The position numbers and the translations under genes were made by a program. The notes beneath the pieces are model-generated. The model was not told the DNA's origin. It saw only the letters and a program-made list of their open reading frames with translations, and did no database searches. Of a stretch of DNA of 33,962 nucleotides, positions 18,958-25,878 are shown in pieces (the stretch's first letter is position 1; each line of letters opens with the position of its first letter). Source of the DNA: Streptomyces cahuitamycinicus (GTDB taxonomy: Bacteria; Actinomycetota; Actinomycetes; Streptomycetales; Streptomycetaceae); contig NZ_POUC01000033.1 of NCBI RefSeq assembly GCF_002891435.1, positions 1 to 33,962 of the forward strand, read 5' to 3'.

Positions 18958-19475
18958 AGTCGCCCGAATTCAGTCCACGTTCACAGCGAACGTGATTTGA
19001 GCCCCTCTGGAGTCCCGGGCCCGGCTCACATAAGCTCTTCACAAGGCGCGCGCATCATCCTTACGCTTGGGCCTCGAACGGCATATCCGGGCTCTTGCGC
19101 ATCTACCGGACATACGCAAGAGACGCAGATCACAGTGATGTGAACGTAACCATCGAAGGGGTTCGAAGGTCTAAGTTGACGATGTCAGGGAGCGTCTTGG
19201 GGGGCGCCGTCTGACATCCGGAGATGTCTTGGGGGACTTCTCCGGTTGGGGGTGCCTCCCTGCTCGAACGGTTGAGAGCTTGGGGGAGCGTTGCCGGGGC
19301 ACGTACACCGGGAAGCTTTGAGCGGCCCTCCCGGGCGTGCGCTGTCCCGGCAGATCGCACACCACCGCAGTACCGCAGTACGACGAGTTCTGCTCGTTCT
19401 GCTCAACAGCGATTCAGGCGCTGTCCTCACAGACGCCCGGCCGGATCCCGTGGGGGGAATCCGTACCGGGACTGG

Positions 19476-19526
19476 GAAGGCGCCCTGGACGTCGGCCCGT
19501 GGGGGGACCGACGCCGGGGCGCCTTC
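19476..19526 (+). terminator. Very strong hairpin, likely terminator
   Basis: GAAGGCGCC (19476-19484) pairs with GGCGCCTTC (19518-19526). Inside, a further four pairs (one G-U) and, past a bulged A, six pairs (CGTCGG/CCGACG) extend the stem to about 19 bp around a G-rich loop. TTCATT follows on the plus strand, which makes it a better terminator for plus-strand transcripts, though no plus-strand gene is evident just before it. Confidence 0.6.
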
Positions 19527-19532
19527 TTCATT

Positions 19533-19588
19533 GCGTAAGAAGTCACGTGAGAGATCGCGTAAGAAATCGCGCGAGAGATCACGCGAAA
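19533..19588. repeat. 12-bp tandem repeat, about 4.5 copies
   Basis: Successive 12-mers read GCGTAAGAAGTC, ACGTGAGAGATC, GCGTAAGAAATC, GCGCGAGAGATC and ACGCGAAAG. Alternate units are closer to each other, giving a 24-bp higher-order period (19533-19556, 19557-19580). The repeat sits between two hairpins, 3' of citrate synthase. Confidence 0.75.
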
Positions 19589-19619
19589 GCCCCCGCACCC
19601 GGCAAGCGGATACGGGGGC
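19589..19619 (-). terminator. Terminator of citrate synthase
   Basis: On the minus strand GCCCCCG and CGGGGGC pair perfectly (19619-19613 with 19595-19589) around a 17-nt loop that has its own GC-rich part, and TTTCGCG follows. It lies 19 bases past the gltA stop codon, the usual place for a factor-independent terminator. Confidence 0.75.
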
Positions 19620-19637
19620 CGAAGCGGGTGCTGCGCC

Positions 19638-20927
19638 TCAGCGCTCCTCGACGGGAACGAAGTCGCGCTCGACCACGCCCGTGTAGATCTGGCGCGGGCG
19701 GCCGATGCGGGAGCCGGGCTCCTTGATCATCTCGTGCCACTGGGCGATCCAGCCCGGCAGCCGGCCGAGGGCGAACAGGACCGTGAACATCTCGGTCGGG
19801 AAGCCCATGGCCCGGTAGATCAGGCCGGTGTAGAAGTCGACGTTCGGATAGAGGCTGCGCGAGACGAAGTAGTCGTCGGAGAGCGCGTGCTCCTCCAGCT
19901 TCAGCGCGATGTCCAGCAGCTCGTCGGACTTGCCCAGCGCCGACAGCACGTCGTGCGCGGCAGCCTTGATGATCTTGGCGCGCGGGTCGAAGTTCTTGTA
20001 GACCCGGTGGCCGAAGCCCATCAGGCGGACGCCGTCCTCCTTGTTCTTCACCTTGCGGATGAAGGAGTCGACGTCACCGCCGGCGTCGCGGATGCCCTCC
20101 AGCATCTCCAGCACGGACTGGTTGGCGCCGCCGTGCAGCGGGCCCCACAGCGCGTTGATGCCGGCGGAGATCGAGGCGAACATGTTCGCCTGCGAGGAGC
20201 CCACCAGGCGGACCGTGGAGGTGGAGCAGTTCTGCTCGTGGTCCGCGTGCAGGATCAGCAGCTTGTCGAGGGCCGAGACCACCGTCGGGTCCAGGTCGTA
20301 CTCCTGCGCCGGGACCGAGAAGGTCATGCGGAGGAAGTTCTCCACGTAGCCGAGGTCGTTGCGCGGGTAGACGAACGGGTGACCGATCGACTTCTTGTAC
20401 GCGTACGCGGCGATCGTCGGAAGCTTCGCGAGCAGCCGGATCGTGGAGAGGTTGCGCTGACGCTCGTCGAACGGGTTGTGGCTGTCCTGGTAGAACGTGG
20501 ACAGCGCCGAGACGACCGAGGACAGCATGGCCATCGGGTGGGCGTCGCGCGGGAAGCCCTTGTAGAAGTTCTTGACGTCCTCGTGCAGCAGGGTGTGCTG
20601 CGTGATGTCGTTCTTGAACACCGAGAGCTCGTCGACGGTCGGCAGCTCGCCGTTGATCAGCAGGTAGGCGACCTCCAGGAAGGTGGAGCGCTCGGCCAGC
20701 TGCTCGATCGGATAGCCGCGGTACCGCAGGATGCCCGCTTCGCCGTCCAGATACGTGACGGCGGATTTATACGCGGCCGTGTTGCCGTAACCGCTGTCCA
20801 GCGTCACCAGACCCGTCTGGGCGCGGAGCTTTCCGATGTCGAAGCCCTTGTCACCGACGGTGCTGTCGATCACCGGGTAGGTGTACTCGCCGTCGCCGTA
20901 CCGCAGTACTACAGAGTTGTCGCTCAC
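19638..20927 (-). CDS. gltA: Citrate synthase (429 aa)
   Basis: It condenses oxaloacetate and acetyl-CoA to citrate, the entry step of the TCA cycle, in the cytoplasm. The GTG at 20927 (VSDNSVVLRYGDGEYTYPV) is preferred to the ATG four codons upstream because GAGGGA lies just before it and streptomycete homologues begin there. The N-terminal beta region (YPVIDSTVGDKGFDIGKLR) marks the type II, NADH-sensitive-like large form. Catalytic elements are visible: the His in LILHADHEQNCSTSTVR, the His in ALWGPLHGGANQS and the Asp in GFGHRVYKNFDPRAKIIK, with R-containing CoA/oxaloacetate sites near the end (REDGVRLMGFGH, GSRIGRPRQIYTG). Length is normal. It is transcribed alone, with a terminator just downstream and palindromes upstream. 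Confidence 0.95.
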   Translation of the reverse strand: MSDNSVVLRYGDGEYTYPVIDSTVGDKGFDIGKLRAQTGLVTLDSGYGNTAAYKSAVTYLDGEAGILRYRGYPIEQLAERSTFLEVAYLLINGELPTVDELSVFKNDITQHTLLHEDVKNFYKGFPRDAHPMAMLSSVVSALSTFYQDSHNPFDERQRNLSTIRLLAKLPTIAAYAYKKSIGHPFVYPRNDLGYVENFLRMTFSVPAQEYDLDPTVVSALDKLLILHADHEQNCSTSTVRLVGSSQANMFASISAGINALWGPLHGGANQSVLEMLEGIRDAGGDVDSFIRKVKNKEDGVRLMGFGHRVYKNFDPRAKIIKAAAHDVLSALGKSDELLDIALKLEEHALSDDYFVSRSLYPNVDFYTGLIYRAMGFPTEMFTVLFALGRLPGWIAQWHEMIKEPGSRIGRPRQIYTGVVERDFVPVEER

Positions 20928-21002
20928 GTCTTCCCTCACCGACGTTGTGCCTCATCTTCGAGGTGCCCTGACTGTCTCTACCATCCCCCACTTGGCTCAG
21001 GA

Positions 21003-21051
21003 GAGTGCACTCGGGGTCGACCATCGGGCCTATTGACGGCACTGAGTGCCG
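21003..21051. promoter_or_regulatory. Two palindromes upstream of citrate synthase
   Basis: GAGTGCACTC (21003-21012) is a perfect 10-bp palindrome, and CGGCACTGAGTGCCG (21037-21051) is a perfect inverted repeat with 7-bp arms and a one-base centre. Both are built from the half-site AGTG/CACT. They lie 76-124 bases before the gltA start, between gltA and the helicase gene. They may be binding sites for a central-carbon regulator. Confidence 0.45.
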
Positions 21052-21105
21052 CCAACTTGCTCATCCTGCCCCCTGTGTTCCCCTTCCGGAAGGGTCTTGT
21101 GACCT

Positions 21106-23385
21106 TCACGACTCGTTTGATCGATCATTTTTCGTTGAACCGAGCCGGAAGTCGAGTGCCGTGCACCGCCGGCCCGCCGAAATCGTGCGCACCGCCTGGC
21201 CGATCGCCCTGCGCGAACCGACGAGGACGACCAGCTGCCTGGCCCGGGTGACCGCCGTGTAGAGCAGGTTGCGCTGGAGCATCATCCAGGCGCCCGTGGT
21301 GACCGGGATGACGACCGCCGGGTACTCGCTGCCCTGGGAGCGGTGGATCGTCACGGCGTAGGCGTGCGCCAACTCGTCGAGCTCGTCGAACTCGTACGGC
21401 ACCTCCTCGTTCTCGTCCGTGAGCACCGTCAGGCGCTGGTCGACCGGGTCGAGCGAGGTGACCACGCCGACGGTGCCGTTGAAGACACCGTTCTCGCCCT
21501 TCTCGTAATTGTTGCGAATCTGGGTGACCTTGTCGCCGACGCGGAAAACCCGTCCGCCGAATCTCTTCTCCGGCAGATCGGGCCGGCCCGGGGTGACGGC
21601 CTGTTGCAGCAGGCCGTTGAGGGTGCCGGCGCCGGCCGGGCCGCGGTGCATGGGGGCGAGGACCTGGACGTCACGGCGCGGGTCCAGACCGAACTTGGCC
21701 GGAATGCGGCGGGCGGCCACATCGACGGTGAGCCGGCCGGCGGCCTCGGTGTCGTCCTCGACGAAGAGGAAGAAGTCCTTCATTCCGTCCGTCACCGGGT
21801 GTTGGCCGGCGTTGATCCGGTGCGCGTTCGTCACCACGCCGGACTGCTGGGCCTGCCGGAAGACCCGGGTGAGGCGGACCGCCGGGATCGGGCCGCCGTC
21901 GGCCAGCAGGTCCCGCAGGACCTCGCCCGCGCCGACGCTGGGCAGCTGGTCCACGTCCCCCACGAAGAGCAGGTGCGCTCCCGGCGGGACCGCCTTGACC
22001 AGCTTGTTGGCCAGGAGCAGGTCCAGCATGGACGCCTCGTCGACCACCACCAGGTCGGCGTCCAGCGGGCGGTCCCGGTCGTAGGCGGCGTCGCCCCCCG
22101 GCTTGAGCTCCAGCAGGCGGTGGACGGTGGAGGCCTCGGCGCCGGTGAGCTCGGACAGGCGCTTGGCGGCCCGGCCCGTGGGGGCGGCGAGCACGACCTT
22201 CGCCTTCCTGGCGCGGGCCAGCTCCACGATCGAGCGGACCGTGAAGGACTTGCCGCAGCCGGGGCCGCCGGTGAGGACGGCCACCTTCTCGGTCAGCGCC
22301 AGCCTGACGGCGGCCTCCTGCTCCGGGGCGAGGTCGGTGCCCGTGCGCCCCTTGAGCCAGCTCAGCGCCTTGTCCCAGGCGACGGTCCTGAAGCCCGGCA
22401 TGCGGTCCTCGCCGGTGCGCAGGAGGCGCAGCAGCTGGGCGGAGAGGGAGAGTTCGGCGCGGTGGAAGGGGACGAGGTAGATCGCGGTGACCGGTTCCCC
22501 GCCGTCGGGGCCCGGCACCTTCTCGCGGACGACGCCGGGGTCCTCGCCGTCCTCGGGGGGTTCGGCCAGTTCGGCCAGGCATTCGATGACCAGGCCGGTG
22601 TCGACCTGGAGGAGCTTCACCGCGTCCTTGATCAGCTGCTCCTCCGGGAGGAAGCAGTGGCCCTGGTCGGTGGACTGGGACAGCGCGTACTGCAGGCCCG
22701 CCTTGACGCGCTCGGGGCTGTCGTGCGGGATGCCGACGGACCGGGCGATCTTGTCGGCGGTGAGGAAGCCGATGCCCCAGACGTCGGAGGCGAGCCGGTA
22801 CGGCTGGTTCTTCACGACCGAGATGGAGGCGTCGCCGTACTTCTTGTAGATGCGCACGGCGATGGATGTGGAGACCTCGACCGTCTGGAGGAAGAGCATG
22901 ACCTCCTTGATGGCCTTCTGTTCCTCCCAGGCGTCGGCGATCTTCTTCGTGCGCTTGGGGCCGAGGCCGGGGACCTCGATGAGCCGCTTGGGCTCCTCCT
23001 CGATGATCTGGAGGGTGTCCATGCCGAAGTGCTGTGTGATGCGGTCGGCGAAGACCGGCCCGATGCCCTTGACCAGGCCGGAGCCGAGGTAGCGGCGGAT
23101 GCCCTGGACGGTGGCCGGCAGGACCGTCGTGTAGTTCTCGACGTGGAACTGCTTTCCGTACTGCGGGTGGGAACCCCAGCGGCCCTCCATGCGCAGGGAT
23201 TCGCCCACCTGCGCGCCGAGCAGCGCGCCGACGACCGTGAGCAGGTCTCCCGCGCCTCTGCCGGTGTCGACCCGGGCGACCGTGTAGCCGTTCTCCTCGT
23301 TGGCGTACGTGATGCGTTCCAGTACGCCTTCCAGCGTGGCCATGCGCCGCTCGCCCGCCGGGGCGGCCCCCGCCTGATCGGTCAT
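21106..23385 (-). CDS. recD2: RecD2-like SF1B DNA helicase (759 aa)
   Basis: A 5'-3' DNA helicase of the RecD2 type, which acts without RecBC in DNA repair. The N-terminal OB-like region (LERITYANEENGYTVARVD) is followed by tandem helix-hairpin-helix segments (VKGIGPVFADRI, EVPGLGPKRTKKIADAW, DVWGIGFLTADKIARSVG), then the helicase core: Walker A GGPGCGKS (373-380), APTGRAAKRLSE, Walker B VVVDEASMLD (about 446-455), VGDVDQLPSVGAGEVL, LTRVFRQAQQSG and the C-terminal SF1 motif YAVTIHRSQGSEYPAVV with LLYTAVTRARQ. Both the long N-terminal extension and the length fit RecD2. The start at 23385 has no strong ribosome site; Met15 is a weaker alternative. The gene runs the same way as gltA but has a 178-bp gap before it. 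Confidence 0.92.
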   Translation of the reverse strand: MTDQAGAAPAGERRMATLEGVLERITYANEENGYTVARVDTGRGAGDLLTVVGALLGAQVGESLRMEGRWGSHPQYGKQFHVENYTTVLPATVQGIRRYLGSGLVKGIGPVFADRITQHFGMDTLQIIEEEPKRLIEVPGLGPKRTKKIADAWEEQKAIKEVMLFLQTVEVSTSIAVRIYKKYGDASISVVKNQPYRLASDVWGIGFLTADKIARSVGIPHDSPERVKAGLQYALSQSTDQGHCFLPEEQLIKDAVKLLQVDTGLVIECLAELAEPPEDGEDPGVVREKVPGPDGGEPVTAIYLVPFHRAELSLSAQLLRLLRTGEDRMPGFRTVAWDKALSWLKGRTGTDLAPEQEAAVRLALTEKVAVLTGGPGCGKSFTVRSIVELARARKAKVVLAAPTGRAAKRLSELTGAEASTVHRLLELKPGGDAAYDRDRPLDADLVVVDEASMLDLLLANKLVKAVPPGAHLLFVGDVDQLPSVGAGEVLRDLLADGGPIPAVRLTRVFRQAQQSGVVTNAHRINAGQHPVTDGMKDFFLFVEDDTEAAGRLTVDVAARRIPAKFGLDPRRDVQVLAPMHRGPAGAGTLNGLLQQAVTPGRPDLPEKRFGGRVFRVGDKVTQIRNNYEKGENGVFNGTVGVVTSLDPVDQRLTVLTDENEEVPYEFDELDELAHAYAVTIHRSQGSEYPAVVIPVTTGAWMMLQRNLLYTAVTRARQLVVLVGSRRAIGQAVRTISAGRRCTALDFRLGSTKNDRSNES

Positions 23386-23496
23386 GATCCGACGGTACCG
23401 CCCGGGTCCGACAGCGTGGCGGGGCCGGAACGGTCGGCGGTCCTCGCATAAAGCGACCGATCAGTATGCGGCCAAGGCTTCACCTTTCACGGCGAG

Positions 23497-23524
23497 TTCA
23501 CAGAAGAGACCGAAGCTTTACAGT
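23497..23524 (+). promoter_or_regulatory. Candidate promoter for the small membrane protein at 23618
   Basis: TTCACA (23497-23502) and TACAGT (23519-23524), 16 bases apart, resemble -35 and -10 boxes. They would give a leader of about 90 nt. The region is AT-richer than average, and no other plus-strand promoter is seen between the helicase start and this gene. Confidence 0.4.
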
Positions 23525-23617
23525 TCAAGCATCCCGGCCGCCCCTTTTGTGATCCTTTCCCGTGGAAGAATTCAGGGGTTCGTCAAATTGGGGGGCGGAT
23601 CCGATTCCGGAGCGACC

Positions 23618-23863
23618 GTGATGCCGATGCGTTCCCCAGGCCCGAGCGTCCCTGTGCGCGCGTACACGGCGGGCACCCTCCTCGTCGCCCTGTGCGCCAT
23701 CAGCACGTTGCCGTTGCTCGTGATGGCCCCGGCGATCTCCGGGGAGCACGCGGTCGTGGCTCCGGGACCTTCCGCTCCGGACGGGAACACCCCCGGCTCC
23801 CCTCCGCTGCACCGGGCACCCGCGCCGGAATTCCGCCCGCTGCCCAGCCCGGGGCCGGGCTGA
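23618..23863 (+). CDS. Small membrane-anchored proline-rich protein (about 81 aa)
   Basis: The start is GTG 23618 or ATG 23621; GGAG at 23609-23612 serves either. A short basic head (MPMRSPGPSVPVRAYT) is followed by one hydrophobic segment, AGTLLVALCAISTLPLLVMA, then an extracellular or periplasmic tail of about 40 residues with 13 or so prolines (VVAPGPSAPDG, PGSPPLHRAPAP, FRPLPSPGPG). The head could be an uncleaved signal anchor or a signal peptide ending near MAPAIS. I recognise no family. Codon use is typical of the genome, and a perfect 10-bp hairpin overlaps the stop codon, supporting it as a real transcription unit. It lies just before another small membrane protein. Confidence 0.55.
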   Translation: MMPMRSPGPSVPVRAYTAGTLLVALCAISTLPLLVMAPAISGEHAVVAPGPSAPDGNTPGSPPLHRAPAPEFRPLPSPGPG

Positions 23864-23879
23864 TTTCCGGCCCGGCCCC
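23851..23879 (+). terminator. Terminator overlapping the stop codon
   Basis: GGGGCCGGGC (23851-23860) and GCCCGGCCCC (23870-23879) form a perfect 10-bp stem with a 9-nt loop that begins with the TGA stop. TTGCCTTCTCC follows. A ribosome at the stop codon would melt the stem, so translation and termination may affect each other. Confidence 0.65.
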
Positions 23880-23916
23880 TTGCCTTCTCCCCCGCCCCGA
23901 ATGACGACGAGGAACG

Positions 23917-24087
23917 ATGTCACCCCAGGCCCAGAGCGTCGCCCTGTGGATCATGTCCCTGGCCATCAACATCACGGCGGCGTGCGCGGGGATCGTATGG
24001 GGCTTCGAGGCCTTCGCGCAGTTCCTGCTGCCGGCGTTCGGGTCGGTGGTGGGGGCGTCGATGGTGAGCTACAGCCTGCGACGGTGA
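23917..24087 (+). CDS. Small membrane protein (56 aa)
   Basis: ATG 23917 follows GACGAGGAACG, a good ribosome site. The protein reads MSPQAQSVALWIMSLAINI, then TAACAGIVWGFEAFAQF and a second hydrophobic segment LLPAFGSVVGASMVSYS ending in LRR. Two short TM helices with both ends probably cytoplasmic fit a small integral membrane protein. I do not recognise the family. It starts 53 bases after the preceding small membrane protein and is separated from it by a strong hairpin. The coding pattern (G or C third positions) is normal, which supports expression. Confidence 0.65.
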   Translation: MSPQAQSVALWIMSLAINITAACAGIVWGFEAFAQFLLPAFGSVVGASMVSYSLRR

Positions 24088-24171
24088 GAACGCCACGCCG
24101 CGGGAGCGGACGAACCGCGGCAGGCGGATGCCGTCGGGGAACGGCCCTCGCCGGTACCTCGCGAAAGCCGA

Positions 24172-24200
24172 TTGCCGCTCGCGTTCGGGCTGGCTAGCGT
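24172..24200 (+). promoter_or_regulatory. Leaderless promoter of the GNAT gene
   Basis: TTGCCG (24172-24177) and TAGCGT (24195-24200) are 17 bases apart. The ATG begins at 24209, where transcription should start, and no ribosome site is present before it. This fits a leaderless message. Confidence 0.6.
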
Positions 24201-24208
24201 CCGTTCCC

Positions 24209-24739
24209 ATGCCTCCGACGCTGCGCACCCCGCGCCTGCTCCTCACCCCCTACGCCCCGGGCGACGAAGAGGACTTCGTCGCCCTGTTCCAGGACCCCGG
24301 GGTCTCCCGCTGGATGGGGGACGGGCTCTCTCCCGAGGCGGACGACCGGGCCCTGTTCGGGCGGATCTTCAGCAAGGTCTACGCACAGAACCTCTTCGAC
24401 GTGTGGGCGGTCCGTCGCGACGGGCGACTGGTCGGGCACGCGGAGATCAAGCGGACCGACGAGGTGGACGGGCACGAGATCGTCTACGCGCTGTCCCCCG
24501 GGGCCTGGGGAAGCGGACTCGGGACGGAGCTCGCCGAGGCGCTCGTGACGTACGGCTTCGGAACGCTCGGGCTCACCGAGGTGCACGCCACAGTCGCCGC
24601 GGAGAACGAGGCCTCGCTGCGCCTGCTCGGGCGGATCGGGTTCGCGCACGTGCGCGACATCGAGGAGGACGACGGTGGTCTCACCCGCGTGCTCACAGCC
24701 GTCCGAAGACCACTGAGCGCCACGTCCAGCCCGCTGTGA
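24209..24739 (+). CDS. GNAT-family N-acetyltransferase (176 aa)
   Basis: An acetyltransferase of the RimJ/RimL type (acetyltransf_3). ATG 24209 is chosen because it begins MPPTLRTPRLLLTPYAPGD, the standard family start, and because a promoter lies at the right distance for leaderless transcription. Motifs: WAVRRDGRLVGHAEIKR (strand before the acetyl-CoA site), the acetyl-CoA loop ALSPGAWGSGLGTELAEAL (about 95-113), VTYGFGTLGLTEVHATVAA, then NEASLRLLGRIGFAHVRDI, which is typical of the C-terminal part. Length is usual. Natural substrate is unknown; family members acetylate ribosomal protein N-termini or small amines and antibiotics. Its 3' end overlaps the end of the convergent gene at 24693-25204 by 47 bp. 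Confidence 0.88.
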   Translation: MPPTLRTPRLLLTPYAPGDEEDFVALFQDPGVSRWMGDGLSPEADDRALFGRIFSKVYAQNLFDVWAVRRDGRLVGHAEIKRTDEVDGHEIVYALSPGAWGSGLGTELAEALVTYGFGTLGLTEVHATVAAENEASLRLLGRIGFAHVRDIEEDDGGLTRVLTAVRRPLSATSSPL

Positions 24740-25204
24740 GGACCGCGTTCCTGAGGGGGTCGCGCAGCTCCGCGCTGTCGAAGCGCCAGGTCTCCGTCGC
24801 TTCGAGTCGGCCGTCCGCCCCGCGGCCGATCGTGTCGTGGCGGGAGACAGTCCGGTCGGGCCCGCGCGTGTACCGCCCGGAGATCTTCAGCCGCGGCGGG
24901 TCGCCGACCCGGGTGACCTCCCGCCCCTCCTCGACGACACGCACCTCGTGGGTCTCGGGGACCAGGCGCATCCGGAACCGGACGGCGCGCGTCAGCTGCG
25001 GCCGGACGAAGAGGGTCTGCAGGCGGGATCGGCCGTTCGCCACTCCGCGACCAGGTCAGCGCTCCCGGCGGCGCCGTTCCGGATGACGTACGGCACGTCG
25101 GGCCGGTCCAGGCCGAGCAGGGCCGTCCGCACCTCCTCGGCCGGACGCGGAGCGACACCGTCGGCGGGGCGGGTCGTCCCGGTCAGCTTGTCGAAGAGGC
25201 TCAT
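24693..25204 (-). pseudogene. Conserved hypothetical protein broken by a one-base frameshift
   Basis: The start at 25204 reads MSLFDKLTGTTRPADGVAP, then EEVRTALLGLDRPDVPYVIR and ADLVAEWRTADPA. Reading then needs a change of frame near 25020 to continue TLFVRPQLTRAVRFRMRLVP, HEVRVVEEGREVTRVG, RLKISGRYTRG, ATETWRFDSAELRDPLRNAV and LTAGWTWRSVVFGRL. Restoring one G in GCCTG(G)CAGACC gives AWQTLFVR, a natural continuation. Joined, the protein is about 170 residues and resembles a cytoplasmic hypothetical protein common in Streptomyces, function unknown. The rest is well kept, so the break is recent, or it is a sequencing error in this base. Confidence 0.75.
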
Positions 25205-25380
25205 GGTGTCAACCTAGGGCGGCCCGTCACGGCCCCGGCAGGGGCCCCTCGAGAATCCGGCAAGAATTTCTTACCTTGCCGTGCAACCCTTTCCGCCCTC
25301 CCGGGGTCGTACTAGGCGTCAGGACTTCTGGAGGGGGATCCGGGGGGATCGCGGGGGTTCCTGACGGGAGGGGAAAAGCC

Positions 25381-25412
25381 GAGGGGGCCCGGTCGACGGA
25401 CCGGGCCCCCTC
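25381..25412 (-). terminator. Terminator of the ribose operon
   Basis: GAGGGGGCCCGGTC (25381-25394) and GACCGGGCCCCCTC (25399-25412) form a perfect 14-bp stem with a 4-nt loop. On the minus strand it is followed by GGCTTTTCCCC. It lies about 77 bases after the rbsD stop codon and closes the lacI-rbs operon. Confidence 0.85.
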
Positions 25413-25443
25413 GAAACCGTTCGGAAGCCTTTCGCGGGTGTCG

Positions 25444-25491
25444 GAACGGCTGTCGGATCGGGTGCAGGAACGGCTGTCGGCACGGGTGTCA
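25444..25491. repeat. 24-bp tandem repeat overlapping the rbsD stop codon
   Basis: Two units, 25444-25467 and 25468-25491, share GAACGGCTGTCGG followed by a GGGTG core; part of a third precedes them. The second unit includes the rbsD stop. The unit length is a multiple of three, so a lost stop codon would extend RbsD with a Pro/Thr/Ala repeat tail. Confidence 0.65.
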
Positions 25492-25878
25492 GAAGAAGAC
25501 GCCGCACCTCAGCAGGACGTTCGCGTACGGCCGTGCCTCGCCCGTGCGGACGATCAGCCGGGCCCCCGCCGAGAGCTCCTTGAGCCGCTCGTGCGACACC
25601 AGGCGCAGCCCGGGAAAGTGCCCCTCCAGCAGCGACCATGCCTGCGGGTTGGCCTCCCGCAGCTCCTGCGCCGCCGTCGCCCCCTCGACCACCAGCTCGG
25701 CCAGCAGCCCGTCCAGCACCTCGGCGAAGGCCGGCACCCCTGCCCGGAAGGCCAGGTCCACCACCCGGGGGCCGTCGGGGATGGGCATGCCCGCGTCGCA
25801 CACCAGCACCCCGTCGCCGTGCCCGAGTTCGGCCAGCGCACCGGCGAGGTGGCGGTTCAGTATTCCGCTCTTCTTCAC
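25489..25878 (-). CDS. rbsD: D-ribose pyranase RbsD (129 aa)
   Basis: It converts beta-D-ribopyranose to the furanose form that ribokinase uses. GTG 25878 overlaps the rbsK stop (GTGA), and the protein then begins VKKSGILNRHLAGALAELGH, the standard RbsD start with catalytic His20. GDGVLVCDAGMPIPDGP is the conserved active-site segment, and the C-terminus EARPYANVLLRCGVFF matches the family's YxNxxLxxGVxF end. Length is slightly under the E. coli-type protein, within range. It is the last gene of the ribose operon and is followed by the strong hairpin. Confidence 0.92.
   Translation of the reverse strand: MKKSGILNRHLAGALAELGHGDGVLVCDAGMPIPDGPRVVDLAFRAGVPAFAEVLDGLLAELVVEGATAAQELREANPQAWSLLEGHFPGLRLVSHERLKELSAGARLIVRTGEARPYANVLLRCGVFF

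Larger units (their letters stand above)
18958..19637. other. Gene-free stretch between copA and citrate synthase
   Basis: No gene is well supported in this 680-bp stretch. It holds a G-run-rich segment (19190-19290) with several CTTGGGGG or GGGGGA words, a style of intergenic sequence common in Streptomyces, then a small stem ACGAG-TTCTG-CTCGT near 19379-19395, a very strong hairpin (19476-19526), a 12-bp tandem repeat and the citrate synthase terminator. A plus-strand frame starting GTG 19337 contains CSFC in EFCSFCSTAIQALSS but has no ribosome site or family match. A non-coding RNA ending at the strong hairpin is possible. Confidence 0.4.

Noticed and set aside
19291..19686. Plus-strand frame with KKSRERSRKKSRERSRES
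   Set aside because: The repeat arises from the 12-bp tandem DNA repeat and the frame runs antisense into the citrate synthase end; no ribosome site.
19337..19726. Plus-strand frame with a CSFC motif
   Set aside because: No ribosome site, passes through a strong terminator-like hairpin and enters antisense gltA; not enough to call a gene.
19363..20912. Shared 12-mer GTACCGCAGTAC near 19371 and within the gltA start region
   Set aside because: One copy is ordinary coding sequence (LRYG) and a single shared 12-mer over 1.5 kb can be chance.
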